DNA of 64,000 nucleotides from Thermoproteota archaeon (GCA_027491785.1 JAOZGJ010000101.1:62001-126000); one strand, 5' to 3'; positions 53,198 to 62,530 are shown, numbered from the stretch's first letter. Numbers and translations are program-made. Notes: generated by a model not told the origin, from the sequence alone.

Positions 53198-53847
53198 AAC
53201 TCCTTCTGCTAGAAATAGATAATGTTTTGTATGATTCCAATCTCCTGAAGGGCGTAGCTAGGGAATGGGCTCTTACCGCTATGAAGGAAGCAGGCTTCCC
53301 AGTTGATTATGATACAGCAATGAGCGTTCTGAAGGAAGTGATAAGGGAGAAAGGAGAGGACTATCCCTACCATTTTAATGAGCTCATGTTGAGGCTTGGA
53401 TTGAAAGAGGATTATAGGGTAATTGCAGCAGGTGTAATAGCTTACCATGATGTTAAGAGAGCCTTTTTAAAACCTCTTCCAGGTATAATCGATGCGATAT
53501 TAGCGGCAAGGGAATCAGGCTTGAATATAGGGGTAATCTCTAGAGGAGATCCTGTGAAGGAGTGGGAAAAGGTAATAAGGCTAGGAGTTCATCACCTCAT
53601 CCACTCATCTTGGATAGGTCCTCACTTTTCATTAAAAGACGTATTCTCCGATGGATTTGATCCAAAAAAGACGATATTGATCGCTAATAGTGATAAAATA
53701 GTTAGGGAAGCTAAGGAAATGAATGTGAAATTTCTAGTGCTTTTAACGGAAAATGGAGCTGAGGTTATCGAAGAGGGTAGGAGTAAGGAGGTATATGAGA
53801 CTTGGCGAATAGGAACTGCTGTAAGAAACCTTTTAAGAAGGCTATAG
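53194..53847 (+). CDS. Degenerate HAD-superfamily protein
   Basis: 217 residues with the HAD cap and core layout, but key residues are altered. Motif I reads LLEIDNVLYD, so the nucleophile Asp7 is Glu, while Asp9 remains. Motif IV reads ILIANSDKIVREAK at 161-174 where GDS plus a downstream Asp are expected. Motif II Ser (ISRGDP) and a Lys (PVKEWEK) remain. Likely a binding or regulatory protein rather than a phosphatase. Overlaps the SIS gene by 4 nt and coaD by 46 nt. Confidence 0.8.
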   Translation: MKLLLLEIDNVLYDSNLLKGVAREWALTAMKEAGFPVDYDTAMSVLKEVIREKGEDYPYHFNELMLRLGLKEDYRVIAAGVIAYHDVKRAFLKPLPGIIDAILAARESGLNIGVISRGDPVKEWEKVIRLGVHHLIHSSWIGPHFSLKDVFSDGFDPKKTILIANSDKIVREAKEMNVKFLVLLTENGAEVIEEGRSKEVYETWRIGTAVRNLLRRL

Positions 53848-54290
53848 TTGGAGGGGCCTTCGACAGATTTCACAAGGGGCATAGGATCCTCATAGATACC
53901 GCTATAAGACTAGCTGATAGTATCTTAATAGGATTGGCAGATGGTCCCTTACTCACTGCGAAACCCTTTAAGGAGAAAATAATGCCCTACGAAGAAAGGA
54001 AGGCTCTTATTTATAACTACCTAAAGGAAAAGAATATACCATTTAATATTGTTAAAATAATTGAACCAATAGGTCCCGCTGGTACCGATGAAGAGGCGGA
54101 TGTCATAGTGGTATCACCAGAGACTTATGAGAGGGCCCTGATGATAAATGAGGAAAGGGCTTCAAACGGTCTTAAGGAGCTATTTATTGTAGTTATACCG
54201 ACTATAATGGCCGAGGATGGAAAACCACTCAAATCCCATAGGATAAGAGCCGGTGAGATAGATTCCGAAGGCCGCCTTATGGGGAATTAA
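53802..54290 (+). CDS. coaD: Phosphopantetheine adenylyltransferase, archaeal type
   Basis: Penultimate step of coenzyme A synthesis, forming dephospho-CoA. The nucleotidyltransferase motif AIVGGAFDRFHKGHRILI, IGLADGPLLTAKPFKEKI and the C-terminal VVSPETYERAL and SHRIRAGEID match archaeal COG1019 enzymes. 162 residues, close to the usual 150-160. TTG 53802 lies in the HAD gene. Confidence 0.93.
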   Translation: MANRNCCKKPFKKAIVGGAFDRFHKGHRILIDTAIRLADSILIGLADGPLLTAKPFKEKIMPYEERKALIYNYLKEKNIPFNIVKIIEPIGPAGTDEEADVIVVSPETYERALMINEERASNGLKELFIVVIPTIMAEDGKPLKSHRIRAGEIDSEGRLMGN

Positions 54291-54339
54291 TGCGCTAAAT
54301 TTTTCTTCTAATAGACAAGCCTAGCTTTGGTGTTGAGGC

Positions 54340-55488
54340 TTGTATGTCGAGCCAGGAATTCACCTAATGCAGGGTGATGAGGCAATAGTAGAGGGCTCAC
54401 TGATAGCAGGATGCCGATTTTTTGCCGGTTATCCTATAACACCTGCAACGGAGATCGCTGAGAGAATGTCACGGAGGATGCCTCAAGTAGGCGGGATCTT
54501 CATCCAGATGGAAGATGAGCTGGCTTCTATAATGGCGATAATAGGTGCCTCTTGGGCTGGAAGAAAGGCCATGACAGCTACTAGTGGCCCAGGATACTCT
54601 CTCATGCAAGAAGGATTGGGATATGCGATAATTACAGAGGTTCCCATAGTGATAACCGATGTGCAGAGAGGTGGTCCCTCAACAGGACTTGTTACTTTGC
54701 CTTCTCAGGGAGATGTGATGCAGGCAAGATGGGGAAGCCATGGGGACTATTCAGTAATAACTTTAGCCCCCTCGAGTGCCCAAGATATGTTTGATCTCTC
54801 AATTAAAGCCTTTAATTTGGCAGAGCAGTATAGAAACCCTGTAGTGATAATGGCAGATGAAGTTATAGCCCATGTGCGTGAGCCTGTGAAGGTCCCCTCC
54901 CTTGATGAGATAGAAATTGTAGAGAGAAGGAAACCTAAAGTCCCTCCTGAAGAGTATATACCTTACTTGCCTGATCCGGGTGAGTGGGTAGCTCCCATGC
55001 CAGCTTTTGGTGATGGATATAATGTACTAGTGGAAAGCGTGATGCACGATGAATTCGGTCATAGAATAGGGACTAACCATGTTGCAGCTGAGAGGATGAT
55101 AAAGAGGCTGTATTATAAGATAGAGAAGAACGTTGAGAAGATAGCTATGTATGAGAGGAGATACTTAGACGATGCCGATATAGCGGTAGTGGCATACGGA
55201 TCTACTGCCAGAACCGCTTTAAGGGCTGTGAGGGAGGCTAGGAAGCTAGGGATAAAGGCAGGATTGATAAGGCTCATCACGCTCTGGCCATTTTATGATA
55301 AACTCATTGAAGAAACTGCTTCCCAAGTTAAGGCCTTCGTGGTTCCTGAGATGAACATGGGTAAAATAGTTAGAGAAGTTGAAAGAGCATCGAAAGGTCA
55401 AGCTAAGGTAATACCTGTACCTAAAGTAGGTGGTGTTCTCCATCATCCGGATGATATTTTAAATGCCATAAAAATGGCTGAGAGGTGA
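54340..55488 (+). CDS. korA: 2-oxoacid:ferredoxin oxidoreductase alpha subunit (2-oxoglutarate-type, KorA-like)
   Basis: 382 residues: EPGIHLMQGDEAIVEGSLIA, FFAGYPITPATEI, MEDELASIMAIIGASWAG, VITDVQRGGPSTGLVTLPSQ and FVVPEMNMGKIVREVER. These features match KorA of 2-oxoglutarate-type enzymes rather than PorA. TTG 54340 is the best start; ATG 54367 would remove the conserved EPGIHL. First gene of a korABDG operon. Confidence 0.9.
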   Translation: MYVEPGIHLMQGDEAIVEGSLIAGCRFFAGYPITPATEIAERMSRRMPQVGGIFIQMEDELASIMAIIGASWAGRKAMTATSGPGYSLMQEGLGYAIITEVPIVITDVQRGGPSTGLVTLPSQGDVMQARWGSHGDYSVITLAPSSAQDMFDLSIKAFNLAEQYRNPVVIMADEVIAHVREPVKVPSLDEIEIVERRKPKVPPEEYIPYLPDPGEWVAPMPAFGDGYNVLVESVMHDEFGHRIGTNHVAAERMIKRLYYKIEKNVEKIAMYERRYLDDADIAVVAYGSTARTALRAVREARKLGIKAGLIRLITLWPFYDKLIEETASQVKAFVVPEMNMGKIVREVERASKGQAKVIPVPKVGGVLHHPDDILNAIKMAER

Positions 55489-55492
55489 TTTT

Positions 55493-56335
55493 ATGCTATC
55501 CGATTCGGATTTTGAGCATATACTAGCTAAGAAGTATATGAGAACCGAGATAATGCCGCATGCTTTTTGTCCAGGATGCGGGCTTGGGATAATCGAGAGG
55601 ATAATCCTTATGGCATTTGAGGAGTTAGGACGGGAGGAGTGGGAGAAAACTGTCTTTGTCTCAGGAATAGGGTGCTCTGGATGGACTCCTCTATACTTCA
55701 GGAGAGATGCAGCCCATACATTGCATGGTAGGGCCCTAGCTTTTGCTACGGCACTTAAAGTATCGAGACCTGACCTAAACGTAATCGTTGTAATGGGAGA
55801 TGGAGACAGCATGGGAATTGGAGGTAACCATTTAATTCATGCAGCAAGGAGGAATATCGACCTCACAGCAATAATAGCGACAAACATGTTATATTCTCTG
55901 ACAGGAGGACAGATGGCCCCAACGACCCCAGAGGGAGCTAGGACCCAGACCACACCTTATGGCAATATAGAGCCGAACTTCAATCTGATGGAACTTCTTA
56001 AGGCAGCTGGAGCGACCTACTTAGCTAAATGGACGACATATCATTTTATTCAAGCCAAAAACAGCATAAAGAAGGCCATAAAGCATAAGGGATTCGCAGC
56101 TGTAGAGATAGTCTTTCAATGTCCGACGTTCGCTGGAAGATACATCCTGAACAAACCTGATCCTAGGGACATGATGCAGTGGTTTAAGGAGAATTCCATA
56201 CCCCTAAGCTTAGCTAAGAACAAGAGTCCAGAAGAGCTGAAGGGGAAGATAATCGTCGGTGAATATCTCCAGAGAACAGATAGAAAAGAGTATACTGAAA
56301 GGCTCAAGGAATTAGAGGCAAGGGCTAGGAGGTGA
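55493..56335 (+). CDS. korB: 2-oxoacid:ferredoxin oxidoreductase beta subunit
   Basis: 280-residue thiamine-diphosphate-binding chain. HAFCPGCGLGIIERI supplies cluster cysteines, with VSGIGCSGWTP; the ThDP motif is VVMGDGDSMGIGGNHLIHAAR. ATNMLYSLTGGQMAPTTPEG is typical of 2-oxoglutarate-type beta chains. Confidence 0.94.
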   Translation: MLSDSDFEHILAKKYMRTEIMPHAFCPGCGLGIIERIILMAFEELGREEWEKTVFVSGIGCSGWTPLYFRRDAAHTLHGRALAFATALKVSRPDLNVIVVMGDGDSMGIGGNHLIHAARRNIDLTAIIATNMLYSLTGGQMAPTTPEGARTQTTPYGNIEPNFNLMELLKAAGATYLAKWTTYHFIQAKNSIKKAIKHKGFAAVEIVFQCPTFAGRYILNKPDPRDMMQWFKENSIPLSLAKNKSPEELKGKIIVGEYLQRTDRKEYTERLKELEARARR

Positions 56336-56340
56336 TTGAA

Positions 56341-56679
56341 ATGGCTTCTCCGGTCAAGGTGCAGCAGATAGTAGTCAGCGATAAACTATGCAAGGGATGT
56401 TACCTCTGTATATGGGCATGTCCTTGGGATGTATTCGAAATAAGCGAGGAAAGGAATTGGAGAGGAGTTAAGAAACCGGTAGCGGCGAGGATAGAGCAAT
56501 GCAGAGCATGCAGGTTATGTGAATGGTACTGCCCAGACTTCGCTTTACAGATAATAGTTAATGAGAAGGAGGAGGAAGAAATTAGGGAAGTTGAGGAGAA
56601 ATACGAGAAGCCATGGTTTGGTAGATTGAATAAGAGAGACGAGATAGTTAGTAAGGGGGTGTGGTGGCTTGAGGATTGA
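56341..56679 (+). CDS. korD: 2-oxoacid:ferredoxin oxidoreductase delta subunit (ferredoxin)
   Basis: About 112 residues with two [4Fe-4S] motifs, CKGCYLCIWACP and CRACRLCEWYCPD, carrying electrons to ferredoxin. An AGGAGGTGATTG ribosome-binding site precedes ATG 56341. The C-terminal acidic helix extends beyond a simple ferredoxin. Confidence 0.93.
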   Translation: MASPVKVQQIVVSDKLCKGCYLCIWACPWDVFEISEERNWRGVKKPVAARIEQCRACRLCEWYCPDFALQIIVNEKEEEEIREVEEKYEKPWFGRLNKRDEIVSKGVWWLED

Positions 56680-57229
56680 GGTAATGCTATCTGGATTTGG
56701 AGGACAAGGTGTTGTGCTATCTGGTGCCGTTTTATCCCAGGCGTCCGTGTTGAGCAGTTACTATGCTGCCGCTACATATACCTATGGACCTGAAGCGAGA
56801 TTAGGGTCAACCAGATCAGAAGTAGTGATATCTGATGAGGAAATAGATTATCCTAAAGTGATAAGTCCAGATTACTGGATAGCTTTGAATCAGATGTCTC
56901 TAAATACCTTCTCTAAGAGATATCCCCTCGACAAAACCGTAATCTTAGCTGATTCTTCAATGATAAAATATTTCGACCCTGTCGAGGGAAAGGTCAGGGC
57001 TATCCACAAAATTCCAGCCACAGATGAAGCGGAGAGATTGGGAAATAGATTGGTTGCCAACATGCTCATGTTAGGAGTATTCGTTACAGTAACTGGTATG
57101 ATTCCAGTAGAGAACCTGAAAAAAGCAATAAGGATGATGGTAAAACCTCAATTCATAGAACTTAACTTGAGGGCCGTAGATAGGGGGAAGGAAATAGGTA
57201 AGTCTATCCTAAAGAGAGTAAAGGTTTAA
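56669..57229 (+). CDS. korG: 2-oxoacid:ferredoxin oxidoreductase gamma subunit
   Basis: 186 residues beginning LRIEVMLSGFGGQGVVLSGA, the gamma-subunit signature, then TYTYGPEARLGSTRSEVVIS. TTG 56669 overlaps the delta subunit gene. Last gene of korABDG, which would oxidise 2-oxoglutarate or another 2-oxoacid to an acyl-CoA. Confidence 0.93.
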   Translation: MRIEVMLSGFGGQGVVLSGAVLSQASVLSSYYAAATYTYGPEARLGSTRSEVVISDEEIDYPKVISPDYWIALNQMSLNTFSKRYPLDKTVILADSSMIKYFDPVEGKVRAIHKIPATDEAERLGNRLVANMLMLGVFVTVTGMIPVENLKKAIRMMVKPQFIELNLRAVDRGKEIGKSILKRVKV

Positions 57230-57252
57230 GCTCACCTCCTCCCCTTTCCTCT

Positions 57253-57319
57253 AGAGGACCATGATGAGCATTCGGCAAGAGGGCAGATATGGCCCAGAAG
57301 AGGGTCAGCTGAGTCCTCT
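57253..57319 (+). ncRNA. Candidate box C/D sRNA
   Basis: A 7-bp terminal stem AGAGGAC/GTCCTCT (57253-57259, 57313-57319) flanks a consensus C box ATGATGA (57261-57267) and a D box CTGA (57309-57312), about 65 nt overall, the classic archaeal box C/D layout. A weak internal D' (CAGA at 57284) is possible; no clear C' box. It would guide 2'-O-methylation from the sequence before the D box. It lies between korG and the rhomboid gene. Confidence 0.6.
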
Positions 57320-57333
57320 GGGAGGATGATTTA

Positions 57334-58041
57334 TTGCTTCCGCTTAAGGATGAGAATCCAAGTCCAATAACACCATGGATTAATTACATGCTCATACTTA
57401 CCAACACCATAGTTTTCCTCTTGGAGGTGCTGAGCGGTCCGGAAGGATTTCAGCAGATAATAATGAATTACGGTTTCATACCTTCCTTAGTTTTGGAAGA
57501 TCCTTCCTCTAACCTCTATAGAATGCTAACGTCTATGTTCCTTCACGGTGGGTGGCTGCATCTCCTTGGGAATATGCTGTATCTCTATATATTCGGTGAT
57601 AATATAGAAGCAGCATTCGGTCATATTAAATACTTATTCTTTTATCTCATATCTGGAACGGCAGCTAATCTCATGCACATGTTTATTCTCCCCGTGTTTG
57701 GTATACCTATGAATATTCCAGCTATTGGAGCTTCTGGAGCTATCAGTGGAGTTTTAGGAGCTTATTTCGTATTCTACCCCAGAGCTAGGATCATGACGGC
57801 CCTAATGATATGGTATTTCATAACAGTGGAGCCGATACCCGCCAAATATTACATACTATTCTGGTTCATATGGCAGTTAATACCAGGACTACTAGCGGGA
57901 GAGTCAACGGGCGTTGCATATTGGGCTCATATAGGTGGTTTCTTGACAGGGCTGATAATAGCGTATCCCTACAGGCATAGGGTCCGCTATCTCAGAAGAC
58001 TTTGGATGATGAGGGACTATTACCATGGAAGTACATGGTAA
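57334..58041 (+). CDS. Rhomboid-family intramembrane serine protease
   Basis: 235 residues with about six transmembrane helices, LHGGWLHLLGNMLYLYIFGD, the active Ser in GASGAISGVLGAYF and the active His in YWAHIGGFLTGLIIAY. Cleaves membrane-spanning substrates. TTG 57334 follows GGGAGGATG. The 3' end overlaps the aldolase-like gene by 17 nt. Confidence 0.93.
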   Translation: MLPLKDENPSPITPWINYMLILTNTIVFLLEVLSGPEGFQQIIMNYGFIPSLVLEDPSSNLYRMLTSMFLHGGWLHLLGNMLYLYIFGDNIEAAFGHIKYLFFYLISGTAANLMHMFILPVFGIPMNIPAIGASGAISGVLGAYFVFYPRARIMTALMIWYFITVEPIPAKYYILFWFIWQLIPGLLAGESTGVAYWAHIGGFLTGLIIAYPYRHRVRYLRRLWMMRDYYHGSTW

Positions 58042-58636
58042 TGCAAGAGATCTAGCAGAAGTGATGAGGATAGCTTATGAAAGGGGATTAACTACCGGCG
58101 CAGGTGGAAATGCGAGTCTAAGCGTTGGATATGGAATTCTAATAACTCCCTCAGGCAAGTTTAAGGGAAGGCTGGAGGAGAATGACATCATACTAATTAA
58201 TGAGAAGGGAGATGTTATAAGAGGAAAGGGAAAGCCGAGCTCTGAGTGGAAGATGCATGTTTTGCTCTATAAAAGGAGGAGAGATATAAAAGCTGTCTTA
58301 CATTGCCATCCTCCTATTGTAACAGGCCTAACCAATGCTGGTATAATTCCACCTCCTGCTGAGCTCAACAGGGTTAATGCATGGACGGAGGAAAGCCATT
58401 TATTGCTAGGTTCAGAGGTTAGAGTGATAGATAGAAGGCCTTTTGGCACATTAGAACTAGCTAACGCTGTTTCGGATGCATTGGCCGATGGGTCTTCTAA
58501 TGCAGTAGTTATAAAGGGTCATGGTGCTGTGGTTGTAGGTTCAGATCCATGGGCCGCTCTCTCTGCCATGGATTCCTTAGTTGAGCTCTACACCATCAAT
58601 TTTCTCATGTGGCTTTCGAAGAGGTTCTCCCAATGA
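58025..58636 (+). CDS. Class II aldolase/adducin-family protein
   Basis: 203 residues with TTGAGGNASLSV, the substrate Glu in SSEWKMHVLLYKRR, the zinc His pair AVLHCHPPIVTGL and the third His in VIKGHGAVVVG. Typical of fuculose-phosphate-type aldolases, which cleave sugar phosphates to a C3 unit plus an aldehyde; substrate unknown. Confidence 0.9.
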   Translation: MEVHGNARDLAEVMRIAYERGLTTGAGGNASLSVGYGILITPSGKFKGRLEENDIILINEKGDVIRGKGKPSSEWKMHVLLYKRRRDIKAVLHCHPPIVTGLTNAGIIPPPAELNRVNAWTEESHLLLGSEVRVIDRRPFGTLELANAVSDALADGSSNAVVIKGHGAVVVGSDPWAALSAMDSLVELYTINFLMWLSKRFSQ

Positions 58637-59984
58637 TCCATGGTCTTCCAACACCTACATAAGCCTTGCCATCTGGTACTGAATCCACTTCTATCACATG
58701 TCTTCCATCTACAACCAACGATAGGCTTGGATTCATTTCTAAGAGTTCTGTGAGTGTCATCCTGTAAATCGAGTGATCAGTCGATATTACTGCTACATTG
58801 ACTCCCTTTAAAGCCTCTTTAAGGTCCTCTGTTAAATTAACTCCCAGAGATGACAGCATTTCATCATATCTTATCAAGGGATCATGAACGCTCTTGACCT
58901 TTATCTGAGCATTAAACAGAGCTTTAATTAGATCATAGGTAGGGGAGAGCCTTGAATCAGCAATATCTCCCCTGAAAGCCAATCCCAAAATAGCTACTAC
59001 TGGATCATCTATGCCCAACCTCTTGGATCCTTCCTTCACGAGACCAGCCACTACCCTAGGCATATCCTCGTTTAACTCCCTAGCAGTCCTTACTAGATGA
59101 AGCTGGATTCCGATTGAACTTGCCTCCCATATGAGAAATCTAGGATATATGGGTATGCATAGTCCTCCAACTCCGGTTCCCGGTTTATGGAGATGGGAGT
59201 ACGGCTGACTATTAGCTGCTCGTCGGACTTCATCGTAGTTTATTCCCATTCTCCTAGAAAGATCAGCTAGCTCGTTGGCTAGAGCTATATTCACGTCTCT
59301 ATATACTCCCTCGGCCAATTTCTCAAATTCTGCTACTATATCGCTTGATACTTTTATTACTCCCTTTTTTGCGATAAATGAGTAAAGGACCGCTGCTACA
59401 TTCGTGCTCCTCTCATCTATACCACCTACTATCTTAGGGTATGATTCCACTATGTCCCTCAGGGCTCTTCCCTCGGATATCCTCTCGGGACTATAAGCTA
59501 ACCCAAAATCCTTGCCAGCTTTCAGCCCGCTGCTCTCCAATATTGGTTTGAGAACGCTTCTCGTTGTACCTGGAGGAACACTACTCTCTAATATAACTAG
59601 ATCGCCTTTCTTGAGTCCCATCGCTATAGAACTAGCTGCTGATTCCACTGCACTCAGATCGGGCTCCCCGTTTCCTCTCAATAAGGTTGGTACTGCTATT
59701 ATCTTAACATTTGAATCCCTCGATGCCTTAATTCCATCAGTAGTAGCAGTTAACCTCCCATCTCTCTTAGCCACTTTAAACACATCCTCCAAGCAGGGCT
59801 CATTTATTGGAGATCTTCCTTCCATGAGATTCTCTACTTTCCCTTCATCTATATCTACTCCTATTCCTTTAGCACCAGCTAGCAGCCAAGCTGCTAAAAT
59901 GGAGGAGCCAACAAATCCCAATCCATAGACTGATACTACTAGCTCTCCTCTACGGAATAGCTTCCTTATTTCCTCCTCGTTCAT
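58605..59984 (-). CDS. Nucleotide-sugar 6-dehydrogenase (UDP-ManNAc/UDP-glucose dehydrogenase family)
   Basis: About 459 residues. NAD motif [48 protein letters not shown], the catalytic Cys in [15 protein letters not shown] and C-terminal [16 protein letters not shown]. Nearest types are WecC-like UDP-N-acetylmannosamine dehydrogenases; it forms uronic acid sugars for surface glycans. ATG 59984 is preferred over 59999. It is convergent with the aldolase gene with a 32-nt overlap. Confidence 0.9.
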   Translation of the reverse strand: MNEEEIRKLFRRGELVVSVYGLGFVGSSILAAWLLAGAKGIGVDIDEGKVENLMEGRSPINEPCLEDVFKVAKRDGRLTATTDGIKASRDSNVKIIAVPTLLRGNGEPDLSAVESAASSIAMGLKKGDLVILESSVPPGTTRSVLKPILESSGLKAGKDFGLAYSPERISEGRALRDIVESYPKIVGGIDERSTNVAAVLYSFIAKKGVIKVSSDIVAEFEKLAEGVYRDVNIALANELADLSRRMGINYDEVRRAANSQPYSHLHKPGTGVGGLCIPIYPRFLIWEASSIGIQLHLVRTARELNEDMPRVVAGLVKEGSKRLGIDDPVVAILGLAFRGDIADSRLSPTYDLIKALFNAQIKVKSVHDPLIRYDEMLSSLGVNLTEDLKEALKGVNVAVISTDHSIYRMTLTELLEMNPSLSLVVDGRHVIEVDSVPDGKAYVGVGRPWIIGRTSSKAT

Positions 59985-60045
59985 GAATATGAGGTTCATC
60001 CTCGATCTAGTGTTGAAATTATTTATTTACTTTAAAGTAATAGAC

Positions 60046-60801
60046 ATGGTGAGACGAATGAAGAGAGTGGCTACAGGCATACCCGGTATGGACGAACTCC
60101 TTAATGGAGGAATACCAGAAAGAAATGTGGTTTTACTTTCAGGAGGGCCAGGAACTGGTAAAACAATATTTGGGCTACAATTCCTCTATAATGGGCTAAA
60201 GAACGGTGAAAGCGGGGTCTATATAGCTTTAGAAGAGCATCCGGTTCAAGTTAGGATAAATATGTCTACTTTCGGTTGGGATCCTAGACCTTATGAGGAG
60301 CAGGGTAAGTTAGCAATAGTAGATGCCTACACCGGAGGAATAGGAGGAGCCGCTAGGAGGGAGAAGTACGTAGTAACAGACCCGGAGGATGTGCATAGCC
60401 TAATCGATGAGATGAAGAGAGCGATAAGCGATACCAGTGCTGTCAGAGTTGTTGTCGATTCTGTCACTACCCTCTACCTGACGAAGCCCGTTGTTGCTAG
60501 AAAAACAGTTTTGCTCCTGAAGAAAGTGCTTTCTGGTGTCGGAACAACTTCCATCTTAATAAGCCAAGTAGGAGTTACAGAAAGAGGATTTGGAGGGCCT
60601 GGAGTAGAGCATGCTGCTGATGGAATCATAAGGCTCGATCTAGATGAGTGGGATGGGGAGCTCATAAGGAGCCTGATAATTTGGAAGATGAGGGGAACGG
60701 CGCATTCCATGAAGAGGCATCCCTTTGAGATTACAAATAATGGAATAGTGATACACCCCGATAAAGTAGTTAAAAGGAGGAGCATTATTTTAGAGGAGTG
60801 A
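60046..60801 (+). CDS. KaiC-like RecA-superfamily ATPase
   Basis: A single KaiC domain: [20 protein letters not shown], Walker [40 protein letters not shown] and [13 protein letters not shown]. Archaeal KaiC-like proteins act in signalling, motility control or DNA maintenance; not decidable here. ATG 60046, or 60058, follows a TATA-like TTATTTACTTTAAAG. Confidence 0.9.
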   Translation: MVRRMKRVATGIPGMDELLNGGIPERNVVLLSGGPGTGKTIFGLQFLYNGLKNGESGVYIALEEHPVQVRINMSTFGWDPRPYEEQGKLAIVDAYTGGIGGAARREKYVVTDPEDVHSLIDEMKRAISDTSAVRVVVDSVTTLYLTKPVVARKTVLLLKKVLSGVGTTSILISQVGVTERGFGGPGVEHAADGIIRLDLDEWDGELIRSLIIWKMRGTAHSMKRHPFEITNNGIVIHPDKVVKRRSIILEE

Positions 60802-60823
60802 ACCGATGTTACAGAGGTGAGCG

Positions 60824-61657
60824 CTGATAGAGTCCTTAAGAGATCGCATAAAATCATCATTGGATCAGTACGTAGATAGGGCTAGAATTGCTATTAATGA
60901 ACTCTTGGATAAAGAATCCAATACACCTTTCTATCATCCTTTAAAGGAATTCTTGAAAGGAGGAAAGAAGGTCAGGCCGGCATTACTGCTCCTTACCTAC
61001 GATGCATGCAAGGGCGTAGCGGAGGATCCTGGTCCCGCTGCGGCTGCAATTGAGTTAATACATACGGCTTCATTAATACATGATGACCTGATCGATAGGA
61101 GTTACTTAAGGAGAGGAAAAAACTCCTTTCATGTGAAATATGGTTTTGAGATGTCTATTCTCATTGCTGATTTCATACTTTCTCTGGTTTTAGATATAGC
61201 CAACAGATATAGCAACAAAAGGGTAGGGGAGATACTTGCAAACACCTCAAAGAGAATGTCCGTAGGAGAGATGATGGAAGTCCAAGCTTTAAAGGACGGC
61301 AGGGCTCTATCCCTTGATAGGTACCTAGAGATCTTAAAACTCAAGACAGCTGTCTTATTTGAAGCTGCATCTTCGTTAGGCGCTGTAATAGCTGGCAAGC
61401 TAGATTTAGAGAAAGATTTAGGTCTCTATGGCCTCTATTTAGGTGTTGCATATCAGATAAAGGATGATTTACTAGATTGGGGGAATAAAGGAGAGTTAAC
61501 GTCCCTTCTTAAGGGTGATGAGGTACAGGATCTTCTAGAAGGCATAGCTATTAATTTAGCAGAGGAGGCTGTGAGTAAGCTAGATGTCCTTCAGGATTCA
61601 CCTCAGAAAAATATTCTTAGAGATATAGCGCTCTTCTCAATAAATAGGGAAGAGTAA
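60824..61657 (+). CDS. Short-chain polyprenyl synthase (GGPP/FPP-type), apparent CTG start
   Basis: Makes isoprenoid diphosphates for archaeal lipids. Asp-rich motifs HDDLIDRS and KDDLLDWG are present, with GGKKVRPALLLLTYDA. The TTG at 60860 starts inside the N-terminus. The frame is open upstream to TGA 60818; CTG 60824 directly after AGGTGAGCG gives (M)IESLRDRIKSSLDQYVDR, a sensible family N-terminus. The head CTG ATA GAG is identical to that of porG. Confidence 0.9.
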   Translation: MIESLRDRIKSSLDQYVDRARIAINELLDKESNTPFYHPLKEFLKGGKKVRPALLLLTYDACKGVAEDPGPAAAAIELIHTASLIHDDLIDRSYLRRGKNSFHVKYGFEMSILIADFILSLVLDIANRYSNKRVGEILANTSKRMSVGEMMEVQALKDGRALSLDRYLEILKLKTAVLFEAASSLGAVIAGKLDLEKDLGLYGLYLGVAYQIKDDLLDWGNKGELTSLLKGDEVQDLLEGIAINLAEEAVSKLDVLQDSPQKNILRDIALFSINREE

Positions 61658-61659
61658 AT

Positions 61660-62382
61660 TCACAACAGAGAAATTATTTGGTAAATGGATGGGGCTATTA
61701 CAACAAGCCATGTTATTAAGGCCGCAATTAGTGATTTACCTCTGTTCATCTCAAATCCCTGCCTACATGCGGAATATATTATGCCTAGAGTCCATATAGA
61801 AATCAAAAGGCTCAGTGTTGATTGCTGCAATACTATCTCAATAGGTAATCCTACTCCTCCAAAGGAAGCCTGTCGGGGAGATATACTTATCGTCCAAGTA
61901 ATAGGGGGCATGATCAACCCTAGTCCGAAAAGGAACAGTCCATAGATAATAGAGGGTACATTACTTAAGCCTACTATCATGAGAGAAGAGGAATATTTGC
62001 CAGAACTTCCAAGTAGCTTGACTAGAATAAAGAGCACGAGAGCTATTACAGCCTGAAGGATCAGACCTGAAATGAAAGATTCTAAAAACAATATAATTGG
62101 ATTTTTAATGAATAATTCCATCATTCCCTTTACCACAGTGGCGGTTTCCTCAGGTATATTCCCTCCCACACTTATTTCTATATTTAAATTTCTTAACATT
62201 GAATAGTTTCCTATTGCTACGAAAGCAGAGCTAATAAGGAGAATTATCAGCCAATACTTTAACTTTGGACTTATAGATATCCCCTTAAGCACTTCGGAGC
62301 TGAATCTTAAGGGCTGCAGGATGTAATCCTTGAGTGAATAGGGCATTTCCTCTGATGGTTCCTCCTCTATTTCAAATCCCAT
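61660..62382 (-). CDS. Yip1-domain-like polytopic membrane protein
   Basis: About 240 residues with five hydrophobic helices (YWLIILLISSAFVAIGNY, GLILQAVIALVLFILVKLL, IIYGLFLFGLGLIMPPITW, TLSLLISIWTLGIIYSACRQ, SLIAALITWLVVIAPSIY) in the arrangement of Yip1-domain proteins. Function unknown. GAGGTGACT precedes ATG 62382 with good spacing, so the longer reading to 62460 is unlikely. Confidence 0.72.
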   Translation of the reverse strand: MGFEIEEEPSEEMPYSLKDYILQPLRFSSEVLKGISISPKLKYWLIILLISSAFVAIGNYSMLRNLNIEISVGGNIPEETATVVKGMMELFIKNPIILFLESFISGLILQAVIALVLFILVKLLGSSGKYSSSLMIVGLSNVPSIIYGLFLFGLGLIMPPITWTISISPRQASFGGVGLPIEIVLQQSTLSLLISIWTLGIIYSACRQGFEMNRGKSLIAALITWLVVIAPSIYQIISLL

Positions 62383-62453
62383 GAGAGTCACCTCATTATT
62401 ACTTATATGATCGTACCATAAAGTTAATTTTACCATATAAGGAGATAGGTAGT

Positions 62454-62530
62454 GGTCCACGCAATGAGGAGAGCGAACATCAACGAATCCTCATGGAGAT
62501 GAAGTTCCCAGCTCACACCGAGCGTGGACC
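62454..62530 (+). ncRNA. Candidate structured RNA of unknown class
   Basis: GGTCCACGC (62454-62462) pairs perfectly with GCGTGGACC (62522-62530), enclosing a second perfect 7-bp stem ATGAGGA/TCCTCAT (62464-62470, 62488-62494) and an unpaired GGAGATGAAGTTCCCAGCTC stretch. TACCATATAAGG at about 62431-62442 is a plausible TATA box for the plus strand. No match to 5S, SRP, RNase P or consensus C/D or H/ACA boxes was recognised. The opposite strand could equally be the functional one. Confidence 0.45.

Noticed and set aside
62454..62530. Box C/D or H/ACA assignment for the hairpin-rich RNA
   Set aside because: ATGAGGA is not a consensus C box, no D box is placed at the end stem, and no ACA follows the helix.
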